Shown here in pieces: positions 32,330 to 40,787 of a stretch of DNA of 61,698 nucleotides (its first letter is position 1; every line of letters begins with the position of its first letter). Source of the DNA: Paracidovorax wautersii (GTDB lineage: Bacteria; Pseudomonadota; Gammaproteobacteria; Burkholderiales; Burkholderiaceae_C); assembly GCA_009912175.1 (NCBI GenBank), contig WNDQ01000021.1:1-61698 (forward strand), in the 5' to 3' direction. Under the pieces are notes generated by a model that was not told where the DNA came from, ran no database searches, and worked only from the letters and a program-made list of their open reading frames with translations. Made by a program: the position numbers and the translations under genes.

Positions 32330-34762
32330 ATGACACGCACTCGCCCGTCAGCGGCGCCCCTGGTTCTGGCCTGGGCCCTGGCATTCGGCGCGCCCCTGGC
32401 CCACGCCCAGCCGGCGGCCAGCCCCACGGCGGCCCAGGCCGTCGACATCGCGGCCCAGCCGCTGGGCGCCGCGCTCAACGAACTGGCACGCCAGACCGGC
32501 CTGGAACTGGCCGTCCAGCCGCAGGCCGTGGCCGGCAGGACCGCACCGGCCGTCAGTGGCCGCCTGACCGCGCGCCAGGCGCTGGACCAATTGCTCGCGG
32601 GCAGCGGCCTGCAGGGCAGCATCCAGGGCACGGCCATGGTGGTCACGCCCGTGGCCGCCGTCAGCGGCGGCGGCGAGGCCACGCTGTCGGCCATCACCGT
32701 CACGGCCAGCGCCGATGCCTCGGCCCAGGGACTGGCTGCGGCCTATGCCGGCGGCCAGGTGGCGCGCGGCGCGCGCGTGGGCATCCTGGGCACGCAGGAC
32801 ACGATGGACACGCCGTTCTCGGTGACCAGCTACACGCACGAGCTGATCCAGAACCAGCAGGCGCGCAGCGTGGCCGACGTGCTGCAGAATGACCCCAGCG
32901 TGCGGATCGCGCGCGGCTTCGGCAATTTCCAGGAGTCGTACTTCATCCGCGGTTTTGTCGTCGGATCCGACGACATCGCGTACAACGGCCTGTACGGCAT
33001 CATGCCGCGCCAGTACACCTCGGCCGAGCTGTTCGAGCGGGTCGAATTGCTGCGCGGCGCCAGCGCCTTCCTCAATGGCGCCGCGCCGGGCGGCGGCGTT
33101 GGCGGAACCCTCAACCTGGTGCCCAAACGCGCGCCCAACGAGCCGCTGTCGCAGGTCAGCCTGGGCTGGGCCAGCGGTTCGCAGCACTATGCGGCGGCCG
33201 ACATCGCACGCCGCTTCGGCCCTGACCAGGCCACCGGCGTGCGCCTCAATGTCGCGCACCGCAAAGGCGGCACCGGCCTGAGCGGCGAAGACGTTGACCT
33301 CGACGTCGCCTCGATCGGCCTGGACTGGCGCGACAGCCGCACCCGGCTGTCGGCCGACGTGGGCTTCCAGAACTACAAGCTCCAGGGCGCACGCCCCAAC
33401 GTCAACCTGGGCACCACCACCGTCGTGCCCCAGGCGCCCGACAACGGCGTGAACTACGCCCAGCCCTGGACCCATGCGTACGAGCGTGACCTGTACGCCA
33501 CCGCGCGCGGCGAGCGCGACTTGTCCGACACCACCACCGCCTGGGCCGCCGTCGGTGCGCTCCAAGGCCGCGAGGACAACCGGCTGGCCAACGTCACGCT
33601 GACCGATGGCGCCACGGGCGACGCCAGTGCCTACCGTTTCGACAACCGGCGCCAGGAAACCACGCTGACCGGCGAAACCGGCGTCCGCCATCGTTTCAAC
33701 ACGGGCGCGATCCAGCACACGCTGACGGCGGCGCTGAGCTACTACCAGTCCAAGGAAAAGAACGCCTATGCCATGGACTTCTTCAACACCCGGGCGACCA
33801 ACATCTACCGCCCGAGCGACTGGGCGCTGCCCGCCATCAGCGGCTCGGCCTTCACAGGCGGCGACCTGTCCAACCCCGGCCCGCTGACCACCACACGCCT
33901 GACCAGCCTGGCTTTGGGCGACACGGTGTCGCTGCTCGACGACCGCCTGCTGGTCACCGCCGGCCTGCGCTACCAGAAGATCTCCAGCACCACCTACGAC
34001 TACGTCAGCGACCGCAACGGCGACGCCTACGACACCAGCCGCACCAGCCCGGTGCTGGGCCTGGTCTACAAGCTGCGCCCCCAGGTTTCGCTGTACGCCA
34101 ACTACATCGAAGGCCTGGCCAAGGGCGAAAACATCGTCGGCGATTACACCAACGCCGGCCAGGCGCTGCCGCCCTATGTATCCAAACAAAAGGAAGTCGG
34201 CCTGAAGTACGACGGCGGGCGCATCGGCGCGGGCGTGACCCTGTTCTCGACCGACCAGCCCGGCAAGCTGGTGGAGAACAAGACGGTGACCGCCAACGGC
34301 AAGAACCGCCATCAAGGCATCGAGTTGAACGCCTACGGCGAGCCCGTGCGCGGCTGGCGTGTGCTGGGCGGCGTGACGCTGCTCGACGCCCAACAGAAGA
34401 GGACCGGCGATGCCGAGACCGAAGGGAAACGTGTCATCGGCGTGCCCCGCCAGCAGGCCAACGTGGGCGTCGAGTGGGACGTGCCCCCCTTGCGTGGGCT
34501 GACGCTGGACACGCGCATCGTGCGCACCGGCAGCAGCTACGCCGACAGCGCCAACACCCTGCGCGTGCCCGGCTGGACCCGGCTGGACCTGGGCGCGCGC
34601 TACGTGACCGAATTCCAGGGCAAGCTGCTGACCTTGCGCGGGCGCATCAACAACGCCACCAACCGCAACTACTGGGCCTCCAGCGGCGGCTACCCCGGCA
34701 ACGGCTACCTCGTGCTCGGCGCGCCCCGCACTTTCGCCCTGACGGCGACCGTGGATTTCTGA
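32330..34762 (+). CDS. TonB-dependent siderophore receptor with signalling domain
   Basis: Outer-membrane receptor, probably for a ferric siderophore. The 810-residue precursor has a signal peptide (LAWALAFGAPLAHAQ), an STN signalling domain at about residues 45-110 (LGAALNELARQTGLELAVQP), a plug (VADVLQNDPSVRIARGFGNF, IRGF) and a 22-strand barrel ending LTATVDF with the terminal Phe for barrel assembly. The STN domain marks it as a transducer, which fits the FecR gene before it. ATG 32330 follows AGAGGACC. No clear Fur box was seen in the 150-bp gap. Confidence 0.93.
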   Translation: MTRTRPSAAPLVLAWALAFGAPLAHAQPAASPTAAQAVDIAAQPLGAALNELARQTGLELAVQPQAVAGRTAPAVSGRLTARQALDQLLAGSGLQGSIQGTAMVVTPVAAVSGGGEATLSAITVTASADASAQGLAAAYAGGQVARGARVGILGTQDTMDTPFSVTSYTHELIQNQQARSVADVLQNDPSVRIARGFGNFQESYFIRGFVVGSDDIAYNGLYGIMPRQYTSAELFERVELLRGASAFLNGAAPGGGVGGTLNLVPKRAPNEPLSQVSLGWASGSQHYAAADIARRFGPDQATGVRLNVAHRKGGTGLSGEDVDLDVASIGLDWRDSRTRLSADVGFQNYKLQGARPNVNLGTTTVVPQAPDNGVNYAQPWTHAYERDLYATARGERDLSDTTTAWAAVGALQGREDNRLANVTLTDGATGDASAYRFDNRRQETTLTGETGVRHRFNTGAIQHTLTAALSYYQSKEKNAYAMDFFNTRATNIYRPSDWALPAISGSAFTGGDLSNPGPLTTTRLTSLALGDTVSLLDDRLLVTAGLRYQKISSTTYDYVSDRNGDAYDTSRTSPVLGLVYKLRPQVSLYANYIEGLAKGENIVGDYTNAGQALPPYVSKQKEVGLKYDGGRIGAGVTLFSTDQPGKLVENKTVTANGKNRHQGIELNAYGEPVRGWRVLGGVTLLDAQQKRTGDAETEGKRVIGVPRQQANVGVEWDVPPLRGLTLDTRIVRTGSSYADSANTLRVPGWTRLDLGARYVTEFQGKLLTLRGRINNATNRNYWASSGGYPGNGYLVLGAPRTFALTATVDF

Positions 34763-34831
34763 CCCCACCGCGGCGCACCCCCTATATTTCCCCGGCATCA
34801 CGCTAATTAATACCTGAAGGAGTTCATTCCC

Positions 34832-35977
34832 ATGCCCCTGGACACACGCCTGCAACGCACCCTGAGTTCGGTCGCCCTGGCCGCCGCGCTCGCCCTCGGC
34901 CTGGCCGCCTGCGCGCAGCAGAAGACGGCGCCCGCCGCCACCGCGGCCGCCAGCACCGACACCGCCGCCGCGCAAGCCGCCGCCCAGCCGGCCGCCGACA
35001 GCCGCGTCATCCGCCGCGAACTCGCCCACGGCGTCTACGAGCTGGTCTACAGCCCGGTCACCGACGCGATCTACGTCTCCACCGCCCAGTCCATCACGGG
35101 CGTCAAGGGCGGCGTGATCTACAAGCTCGACCCCAAGACGCTGGAAACCACGGGCCAGACCTACACCGACCTCAAGAACTTCGGCGCCACCACCAACCCG
35201 GCCGGCGACACGCTCTACGTGACCAACAGCCTGTCCAGCGGCATCAGCGCCATCGACGTCAAGAGCGGCGAGGTCAAGGCCCGCCTGAAATTCAGCGACC
35301 TCGGCCCCGAGAAGAAGCCGCTGGGCCCGCGCCAGATCATCTACAGCGCGGCCAACGACACGCTGTACGTGGGCGGCGTCGGCAACCCCGGCGTGATCTG
35401 GGTGGTCGACGCCAAGACGCTCAAGCTCAAGACCCGCATCACCAACGCCGGCAAGTGGGTCACCGGCCTGCTGCTCGACCCCGCCGCCAAGCGCCTGTAC
35501 GCGGCCAACGGCGGCGGCGAGGTGCTGGTCATCAACACCACGACGAACAAGATCCAGGCCCGCTGGACGCCGGGCCCCGACGAGAAGGGCAACAAGGAAT
35601 ACCTGCTGCTCAACTTCGCGCACGACCCCAAGACGCACCGCCTGTTCGTGACCGACCACTCCCAGGCCAAGACCACGCTGGTGTTCGACGACCGCAGCGG
35701 CAAGGTGATCGAGCGCCTGCCCGTGGGCGACTCGATGGGCATCAAGCTCAACCCCGTGCGCAACGAACTCTACATCACGCAGCGCGACGCCGGCAAGCTG
35801 CTCGTGCTCGACGCCACCAGCTACGCCGTCAAGAAGTCCTACGACCTGCCGCCCAACCCCAACAGCCTGCTGATCTCGCCCGACGGCCAGGTGCTGTATG
35901 CGACCGTCAAGGTCGGCTTCAACAAGGACTACTCGACCGTCGGCCCCGACAGCGTGGTGCGCATCGAACTGGAGTAA
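34832..35977 (+). CDS. YncE-like beta-propeller lipoprotein
   Basis: 381-residue predicted lipoprotein with lipobox LGLAAC and a low-complexity Ala/Thr linker, then about seven repeats in the YVTN/YncE style (IYVSTAQSITG, LYVTNSLSSGISAIDV, LYVGGVGNPGVIWVVD, LYAANGGGEVLVIN, LFVTDHSQAKTTLVFD, LYITQRDAGKLLVLD). E. coli YncE is linked to iron limitation, though its job is unknown. It lies 70 bp after the receptor and likely shares its transcript, so a role with the receptor in iron uptake is inferred. Confidence 0.8.
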   Translation: MPLDTRLQRTLSSVALAAALALGLAACAQQKTAPAATAAASTDTAAAQAAAQPAADSRVIRRELAHGVYELVYSPVTDAIYVSTAQSITGVKGGVIYKLDPKTLETTGQTYTDLKNFGATTNPAGDTLYVTNSLSSGISAIDVKSGEVKARLKFSDLGPEKKPLGPRQIIYSAANDTLYVGGVGNPGVIWVVDAKTLKLKTRITNAGKWVTGLLLDPAAKRLYAANGGGEVLVINTTTNKIQARWTPGPDEKGNKEYLLLNFAHDPKTHRLFVTDHSQAKTTLVFDDRSGKVIERLPVGDSMGIKLNPVRNELYITQRDAGKLLVLDATSYAVKKSYDLPPNPNSLLISPDGQVLYATVKVGFNKDYSTVGPDSVVRIELE

Positions 35978-36103
35978 GCCCCCCAGGGGCACGGCACAAA
36001 TGCCCGGCCGGGCCCCGCAAATCGACAGAGCCTGCGGGCTGGCCCGCTCAAATCAGCGTCCTGCGCGGCGGCTCGCCGCTTAAGCTAGACCGGACCTCCT
36101 GGA

Positions 36104-36134
36104 GGCCCCGCATTGCGCGGGGCCTTCGTCTTTG
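36104..36134 (+). terminator. Probable terminator after the receptor/beta-propeller unit
   Basis: GGCCCCGC pairs with GCGGGGCC around loop ATTGC, followed by TTCGTCTTTG. A strong stem with a moderate T-run, 125 bp after the propeller gene and 23 bp before the HAD gene. Confidence 0.6.
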
Positions 36135-36156
36135 TCCACCCCTTGAGAGCGCAGCC

Positions 36157-36855
36157 ATGGCCCTGTCCCGCTTCAAAGTCCTGACCTTCGACGTCGTCGG
36201 CACCCTGATCGATTTCGAGGGCGGCATGCTCGCCTACCTGCGCCAGGCCGTGCCGGACAGCAGCGTGAGCGACGATGCCTTCCTGGCCGCCTACCGCACG
36301 GCGCGCAAACGCAGCGGCACCGACTGGTACCCCGACGACCTGGTGCACTGCTGGCACGCCATCGCGCCGCAGCTGGGCCTGCCCGACAGTGAGGCGCTGG
36401 CGCGCGGCCTGCGCGCCTCGGTGGCCGACTGGCCGGCCTTCCCCGACGCGCCCGAAGCGCTGCAGCGCCTGCGCCGGCACTTCAAGCTCGTGACCATGAC
36501 CAATGCCCAGGCCTGGGCGCTCGACCATTTCCAGAAAACGCTGGGCTCGCCCTTCGACCTGCTGCTGAGCTGCGACGACGCGCTGTGCGAAAAGCCCGAT
36601 GCGCGTTACTTCGCCTACGCGCGCGGCCGCTACGAAAGCACCTGGGGCTACCGGCAGGCCGACAACCTGCACGTGGCGCAAAGCCAGTACCACGACATCG
36701 GCATCGCCAGACAACTGGGCATCACCAGCTGCTGGATCGAACGCCGCCACGGCAAGGCCAGTTCGGGCGGCACCATCGAGGCCGAGCACACCGTGCCCGA
36801 CTACCACTTCCACACGCTCGCCCAGCTGGCCGACGCGGTCGAAGCCGGCCAGTGA
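36157..36855 (+). CDS. HAD hydrolase, haloacid dehalogenase type II-like
   Basis: Haloacid-dehalogenase-superfamily hydrolase of 232 residues. Motif I is FDVVGTLID with the nucleophilic Asp, motif II is VTMTNA, motif III-like Lys is in CEKPDARYF and the final acids are near SQYHDI. It resembles class II 2-haloacid dehalogenases, but such genes often sit with amine oxidases in Burkholderiales with an unclear role. The ATG at 36157 is chosen; the open frame upstream overlaps the propeller gene. Followed 20 bp later by a cupin gene. Confidence 0.8.
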   Translation: MALSRFKVLTFDVVGTLIDFEGGMLAYLRQAVPDSSVSDDAFLAAYRTARKRSGTDWYPDDLVHCWHAIAPQLGLPDSEALARGLRASVADWPAFPDAPEALQRLRRHFKLVTMTNAQAWALDHFQKTLGSPFDLLLSCDDALCEKPDARYFAYARGRYESTWGYRQADNLHVAQSQYHDIGIARQLGITSCWIERRHGKASSGGTIEAEHTVPDYHFHTLAQLADAVEAGQ

Positions 36856-36875
36856 CACCGCCCGAAGGACGCCCC

Positions 36876-37229
36876 ATGGCCATCACCATCCTGCGCCAGT
36901 CCGCCACGCTGGGCGGTTTCGAACCCCAGGGCACGCCCGCCACGCCCCTGAGCCAGCCGCCCTGCGCCTTCAGCGGCATCGACGTCGACCTGGCCGGCGC
37001 CGGCGACAACCGCAGCGGCCTGTGGCAATGCACGCCCGGGCGTTTTCAGCGGCAGTTGGCCAACGCCGAAGTCATGCACATCCTGGCGGGCGCCTGCACC
37101 TTCACGCCCACCGGCGGCGAGCCCCAGGCGATCCGCGCGGGCGACACGCTGTTCTTCCCGGCCAACACCACGGGCGAATGGCATGTGACGGAAACCCTGC
37201 GCAAGGTGTTTGTGGTGCTGGCGGCCTGA
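36876..37229 (+). CDS. Cupin domain protein (DUF861 type)
   Basis: 117-residue single-domain cupin. The visible motif set is VMHILAGACTFTPTGGEPQAIRAGDTLFFPANTTGEWHV, matching the DUF861/cupin_3 pattern (two barrel motifs with a Gly-Asp between). Cytoplasmic. DUF861 members often accompany amine or amino-acid oxidases, which agrees with the convergent oxidase genes. Function not known. Confidence 0.8.
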   Translation: MAITILRQSATLGGFEPQGTPATPLSQPPCAFSGIDVDLAGAGDNRSGLWQCTPGRFQRQLANAEVMHILAGACTFTPTGGEPQAIRAGDTLFFPANTTGEWHVTETLRKVFVVLAA

Positions 37230-37287
37230 CCCGGCCCTTGCGTGAAGCGGCGGCGCTCCGCGCCGTCGCCTTGTTCGGGGCGAGACT

Positions 37288-38442
37288 TCAGCCCGTCTGA
37301 GCAACCGCAAAACGCCCGATGGCGTAAGGCGCCAGCGGAATGTCCGTCGTCCCCGTGGCCAGCAGCTCGGCCAGGGTTTCGCCCACGCCGGGACTGATGG
37401 CAAAACCCTCGCCGTTGAAGCCGAAGGCGTAGAACAGGCCCGGCACCTGCGCGCTCGGGCCCAGCACGGGCTGCCAGTCGGGTGTGTAGCCCTCGATGCC
37501 GCTCCACACGCGGATGAGCTGCACCTGCGCGAAGGCCGGCACGAAACGGCGCAGCTCGCGCAGCTGGCGCAGCACGTTGTCGGGTTTGACGTAGGCGCGG
37601 ATGTGATCGGCATGCGCCGGCCCCTTGAGCCCGCCGCCGAAGACGACGTTGCCGCGCGCGATCTGGCGGAAGTACAAACCCTCGTGCTCGATCGGCGAGG
37701 ACAGCCCGATCGACGGGCCGATGGCATAGGGCAGCGGCTCGGTCACGCCCATCTGCGGGCCGCGCGCTTCCACCGGCGCGGGCTCGCCGAACTGCGCGGC
37801 CAGCTGGCTGGACCAGGCGCCGCAGGCCACCACCATCTGCGCCGCACGAAAACGCCGGCCATCGACGGTCTGGGCGGCAAAGCCACCGCCATCGTGTTCG
37901 ACCTGCGCCACCTCGGCGTGTTCGACGATGCGCGCGCCCGCATGGCTGGCCGCACGCGCAAAGGCCGGGCCGGCCAGGCGTGGGTTGGCATGGCCGTCCT
38001 GCGGCGAATACGAGCCCGCGACCACGCCGGGCGCAAAGATGCCCCAGCGCTGGCGCAACTGCTCGGCGCTGAACAGCTGCAGATCCAGCCCCAGCGGCTT
38101 GACGTCGTGCGCGTGTTGCTCGATCACCGCGGCCTGCTGCGGCGTGTAGCACACGCGCAGATGGCCGTAGGGCACGAACTCCAGGTCCTCGCCCAGCAAT
38201 TCCTTGACGCGGCCCCAGACGGCGCGCGCGCGGTTGGCCAGCGGCATCTGGTGCAGCTCGCGCCCTTGCCGGCGCACGTTGCCAAAGTTGGTGCCACTGG
38301 CCTGGCGGCCGACCAGCTCACGCTCCAGCAGCGTGACCGACAGGCCGCGCTGGCGCAGGAAAAAGGCGGTGGTGGTGCCCATCAGGCCGCCGCCCAGGAT
38401 CAACACGTCGCTGTCGTGCGTGGCGTTTGAAAGCTGGCTCAT
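37288..38442 (-). CDS. FAD-dependent oxidoreductase, DadA/opine-oxidase beta-type subunit
   Basis: D-amino-acid-oxidase-like flavoprotein of 384 residues. It has the FAD-binding fold DVLILGGGLMGTTTAFFLRQRG and a C-terminal FAD contact at PGLFYAFGFNGEGFAISPGVG. In heterotrimeric amino-acid and opine dehydrogenases (OoxB, HcnC, D-hydroxyproline dehydrogenase) this subunit oxidises the substrate. The open frame continues far upstream, but the ATG at 38442 overlaps the preceding stop by four bases. Last of a three-gene unit with the next two entries. Confidence 0.85.
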   Translation of the reverse strand: MSQLSNATHDSDVLILGGGLMGTTTAFFLRQRGLSVTLLERELVGRQASGTNFGNVRRQGRELHQMPLANRARAVWGRVKELLGEDLEFVPYGHLRVCYTPQQAAVIEQHAHDVKPLGLDLQLFSAEQLRQRWGIFAPGVVAGSYSPQDGHANPRLAGPAFARAASHAGARIVEHAEVAQVEHDGGGFAAQTVDGRRFRAAQMVVACGAWSSQLAAQFGEPAPVEARGPQMGVTEPLPYAIGPSIGLSSPIEHEGLYFRQIARGNVVFGGGLKGPAHADHIRAYVKPDNVLRQLRELRRFVPAFAQVQLIRVWSGIEGYTPDWQPVLGPSAQVPGLFYAFGFNGEGFAISPGVGETLAELLATGTTDIPLAPYAIGRFAVAQTG

Positions 38443-39851
38443 GCCTGCACCTCGCGGGTGTCCATCATCAGGGGTTTGACCGGCGCTTGCGAGCGCAGGC
38501 GGCCGACCTGTTCCACCGGAATGCGGCAGGCCTGCGCCACGATCTCGGCCGACGCGTGGCCGCAGAAGCGGCCCTGGCAGCGGCCCATGCCGACACGGCT
38601 GAAGGCCTTGGCGCGGTTGACCTCCTGGCTGCCCAGCTCGCTCACGCAGCGGCGCAACTCGCCAGCGGTCACGGCTTCGCAGCGGCAGACCACGGCGCTG
38701 TCGGGCAGCGCGGCGGCCTGCGCGTGGGGCCACGGAAAGGCGCGCGCCAGCCCCTGGCGGAAACGCTCCATCTGGCCCAGCGTGCGGCGCAACGGGGTTG
38801 ACTCGGCGGCATAACGTGCCTGGCCCGGCGCGTGCCCCAGATCGGCCAGCGCCGCCAGCGCGGCCAGGCGGCCTGAGGCCTCGGCGCCGTCCGCGCCCAG
38901 AATACGCGCGCCGTCGCCGGCCAGGTAGACGCCGGCCACGCTGCTGCGGCCGTCGGCGTCGATGCGCGGCAGCCACTGGCGGCTGACGGGCTCGAAAGCG
39001 AAGTCGCAGCGCGCCAGATCGGCCAGTTGGGTTTCGGCCCGAAGATGCCAGCCCAGGCCCACGGCGTCGCACACAAACCGTTGTCCGTGGCCTTGCGCGT
39101 CACGCACCTTTACCGCCTGCACGCCTTGCGCGGCGTCACCCTCGATGGCCACGGGCGCCACGCCCTGCAAGACCGGAACACCAGCCGCACGCAGGCCACG
39201 CATCAGCCCCAGCCCGCGCAGCGCCAACCGGGGCCGCGCCAGCAGGCCGCCCAGCGCGCGCCAGGACTTGGCGGCCGGCGCCGTGTCCAGCACGGCCACC
39301 ACGCGCGCGCCGGCCTGCACGTATTGCGAGGCCACCAGGTACAGCAGCGGCCCGCTGCCCAAAAAGACCACGGACGAGCCGATGGCGCAGGCCTGGCTTT
39401 TCAGCGCGATCTGCGCGGCGCCCAGGCTGTAAGCGCCCGCGTGCTGCCAGCCCGGCACGGGCATGAGCCGGTCGGTGGCGCCCGCGCAGACCAGCAGCGC
39501 GTCGAAGGGCAGCGTGCTGGGCTCGCCCGCGCTCACCACGTGCAGCGCGCCCGCCGTGACGTTCCAGGCCAGCGTGTCGGGCCGGTAGTCGACCTGATCG
39601 CGCAGCATGTCGAAGTCGTGATGCAGGGCCTGGGCCTTGGTCGCCTCGGTGCCGTAGAGCTTGGCGTAGGGCCGCGTGAAGCCTTCGGGCTGGCGGCGGT
39701 AGATCTGGCCGCCGTCGCGCCGGCCTTCGTCCACCACGGTCGGGCGCAGGCCGGCTTGCACCAGGGCCTGGGCGGCGCGCACGCCGGCCGGGCCGGTGCC
39801 GACCACGACGATGCGCGGGCGGGCGAGCGGCGAATCAGTGGGCTGGCTCAT
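38439..39851 (-). CDS. FAD/NAD(P)-binding oxidoreductase with BFD-like iron-sulfur domain (alpha-type subunit)
   Basis: 470-residue flavoprotein like OoxA/HcnB. It has the Rossmann motif IVVVGTGPAGVRAAQALVQAG and a second nucleotide fold SVVFLGSGPLLYLVASQ. A C-terminal [2Fe-2S] domain carries Cys pairs CRCE and GRCQGRFCG. It would pass electrons from the beta subunit. The start overlaps the stop of the small ferredoxin-like gene by four bases, and its own stop overlaps the beta-subunit start by four, so the three are translationally coupled. Confidence 0.85.
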   Translation of the reverse strand: MSQPTDSPLARPRIVVVGTGPAGVRAAQALVQAGLRPTVVDEGRRDGGQIYRRQPEGFTRPYAKLYGTEATKAQALHHDFDMLRDQVDYRPDTLAWNVTAGALHVVSAGEPSTLPFDALLVCAGATDRLMPVPGWQHAGAYSLGAAQIALKSQACAIGSSVVFLGSGPLLYLVASQYVQAGARVVAVLDTAPAAKSWRALGGLLARPRLALRGLGLMRGLRAAGVPVLQGVAPVAIEGDAAQGVQAVKVRDAQGHGQRFVCDAVGLGWHLRAETQLADLARCDFAFEPVSRQWLPRIDADGRSSVAGVYLAGDGARILGADGAEASGRLAALAALADLGHAPGQARYAAESTPLRRTLGQMERFRQGLARAFPWPHAQAAALPDSAVVCRCEAVTAGELRRCVSELGSQEVNRAKAFSRVGMGRCQGRFCGHASAEIVAQACRIPVEQVGRLRSQAPVKPLMMDTREVQA

Positions 39852-40219
39852 GCGCCCTCCCCCGCGTGGCGCGCGAGCGATTCACGCAGGTCGGGCGTCA
39901 TCGGCCAGTGCTGCGCGGGCGGGCGTGTCAGCACCGCCATGCCGGCCGCCACGGGCGTGGAGCAGGCGCGCAGGCGCTGGCCGTCAGGCGTCCAGACCCA
40001 GCAGTCCTGGCAGGCGCCCATCAGGCAAAAGCCCGCGCGCGGCCCGTCGCCGAATTCGCTGTCGCGCACCCGCCGGCCCTGGCTGAGCAAGGCGACCAGC
40101 AAGGTGTCGCCCGCCAGCGCGGTGGCGGGCTCGCCGTCGATGGACAGGGCGATGGGCGGCCGGTCGGTTTCGGCCAGCCGCACGAAACGGACCGGTGGGC
40201 GTGGGGCGGTGTCGGGCAT
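39848..40219 (-). CDS. (2Fe-2S)-binding protein, HcnA-like gamma-type subunit
   Basis: 123 residues. The cysteine set GFCLMGACQDCWV and the later RACSTPV match a plant-ferredoxin-type [2Fe-2S] domain as in HcnA and the small subunits of D-hydroxyproline or opine dehydrogenases. The ATG at 40219 begins MPDTAPRPPVRFVRL. It lies 16 bp after the Lrp-type regulator gene and overlaps the following gene by four bases. Confidence 0.85.
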   Translation of the reverse strand: MPDTAPRPPVRFVRLAETDRPPIALSIDGEPATALAGDTLLVALLSQGRRVRDSEFGDGPRAGFCLMGACQDCWVWTPDGQRLRACSTPVAAGMAVLTRPPAQHWPMTPDLRESLARHAGEGA

Positions 40220-40235
40220 GGAACGGCGTGGGGGA

Positions 40236-40730
40236 TCAGCGCGGGTTGGGAAACAGCCGCTCGATGGGACAGTGCGTCTTGACGAACGGCGACTTGATGA
40301 CGATGTAGCTGAAGTACTTGGCGATGCCGATGTTGCGTTCGAGCAGGCCTTCGACCACTTCCTGGTAGTGGTTCACGCCGCGCGTGAGAAACCGCAGCAG
40401 GTAGTCGTAGCCGCCGCTGACCAGGTGGCACTCGATCACCTCGTCGACCTCGCGGATGGCGGCCTCGAAACGCGCGAAGTCCTCGCGGTGGTGGTCCTGC
40501 AGCGTGACCTCAGTGAACACGGTGAGCGTGTCGCCCAGCTTCTCCAGCCGCAGATGGGCGCCATAGCCGGCGATGTAGCCGGCCTGTTCCAGCCGCTTGA
40601 CGCGGATCAGGCAGGGGCTGGGCGACAGGCCCACCGCGTCGGCCAGGTCCACATTGGTCATGCGGCCGTTTTTCTGCAGCTGGGCCAGGATGCGCAGGTC
40701 CAGGCGGTCGATCTTGGAAGCCTCGTTCAT
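40236..40730 (-). CDS. Lrp/AsnC family transcriptional regulator
   Basis: 164-residue feast/famine regulator. The N-terminal winged helix (LDLRILAQLQKNGRMTNVDLADAVGLSPSPCLIRVKRLE) and the RAM ligand-binding domain (VTLQDHHREDFARFEAAI, HLVSGGYDYLL) are both complete. A TTG three codons upstream is in frame; the ATG at 40730 is preferred. First gene of the four-gene unit with the oxidase subunits. It probably senses an amino acid and controls the oxidase and aminotransferase; the target is inferred. Confidence 0.93.
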   Translation of the reverse strand: MNEASKIDRLDLRILAQLQKNGRMTNVDLADAVGLSPSPCLIRVKRLEQAGYIAGYGAHLRLEKLGDTLTVFTEVTLQDHHREDFARFEAAIREVDEVIECHLVSGGYDYLLRFLTRGVNHYQEVVEGLLERNIGIAKYFSYIVIKSPFVKTHCPIERLFPNPR

Positions 40731-40787
40731 GGTGGGCAAAACGTGAAGGAAGGGGCCTTGATTCTGCGACGCCTGGATCGGCCTGGA

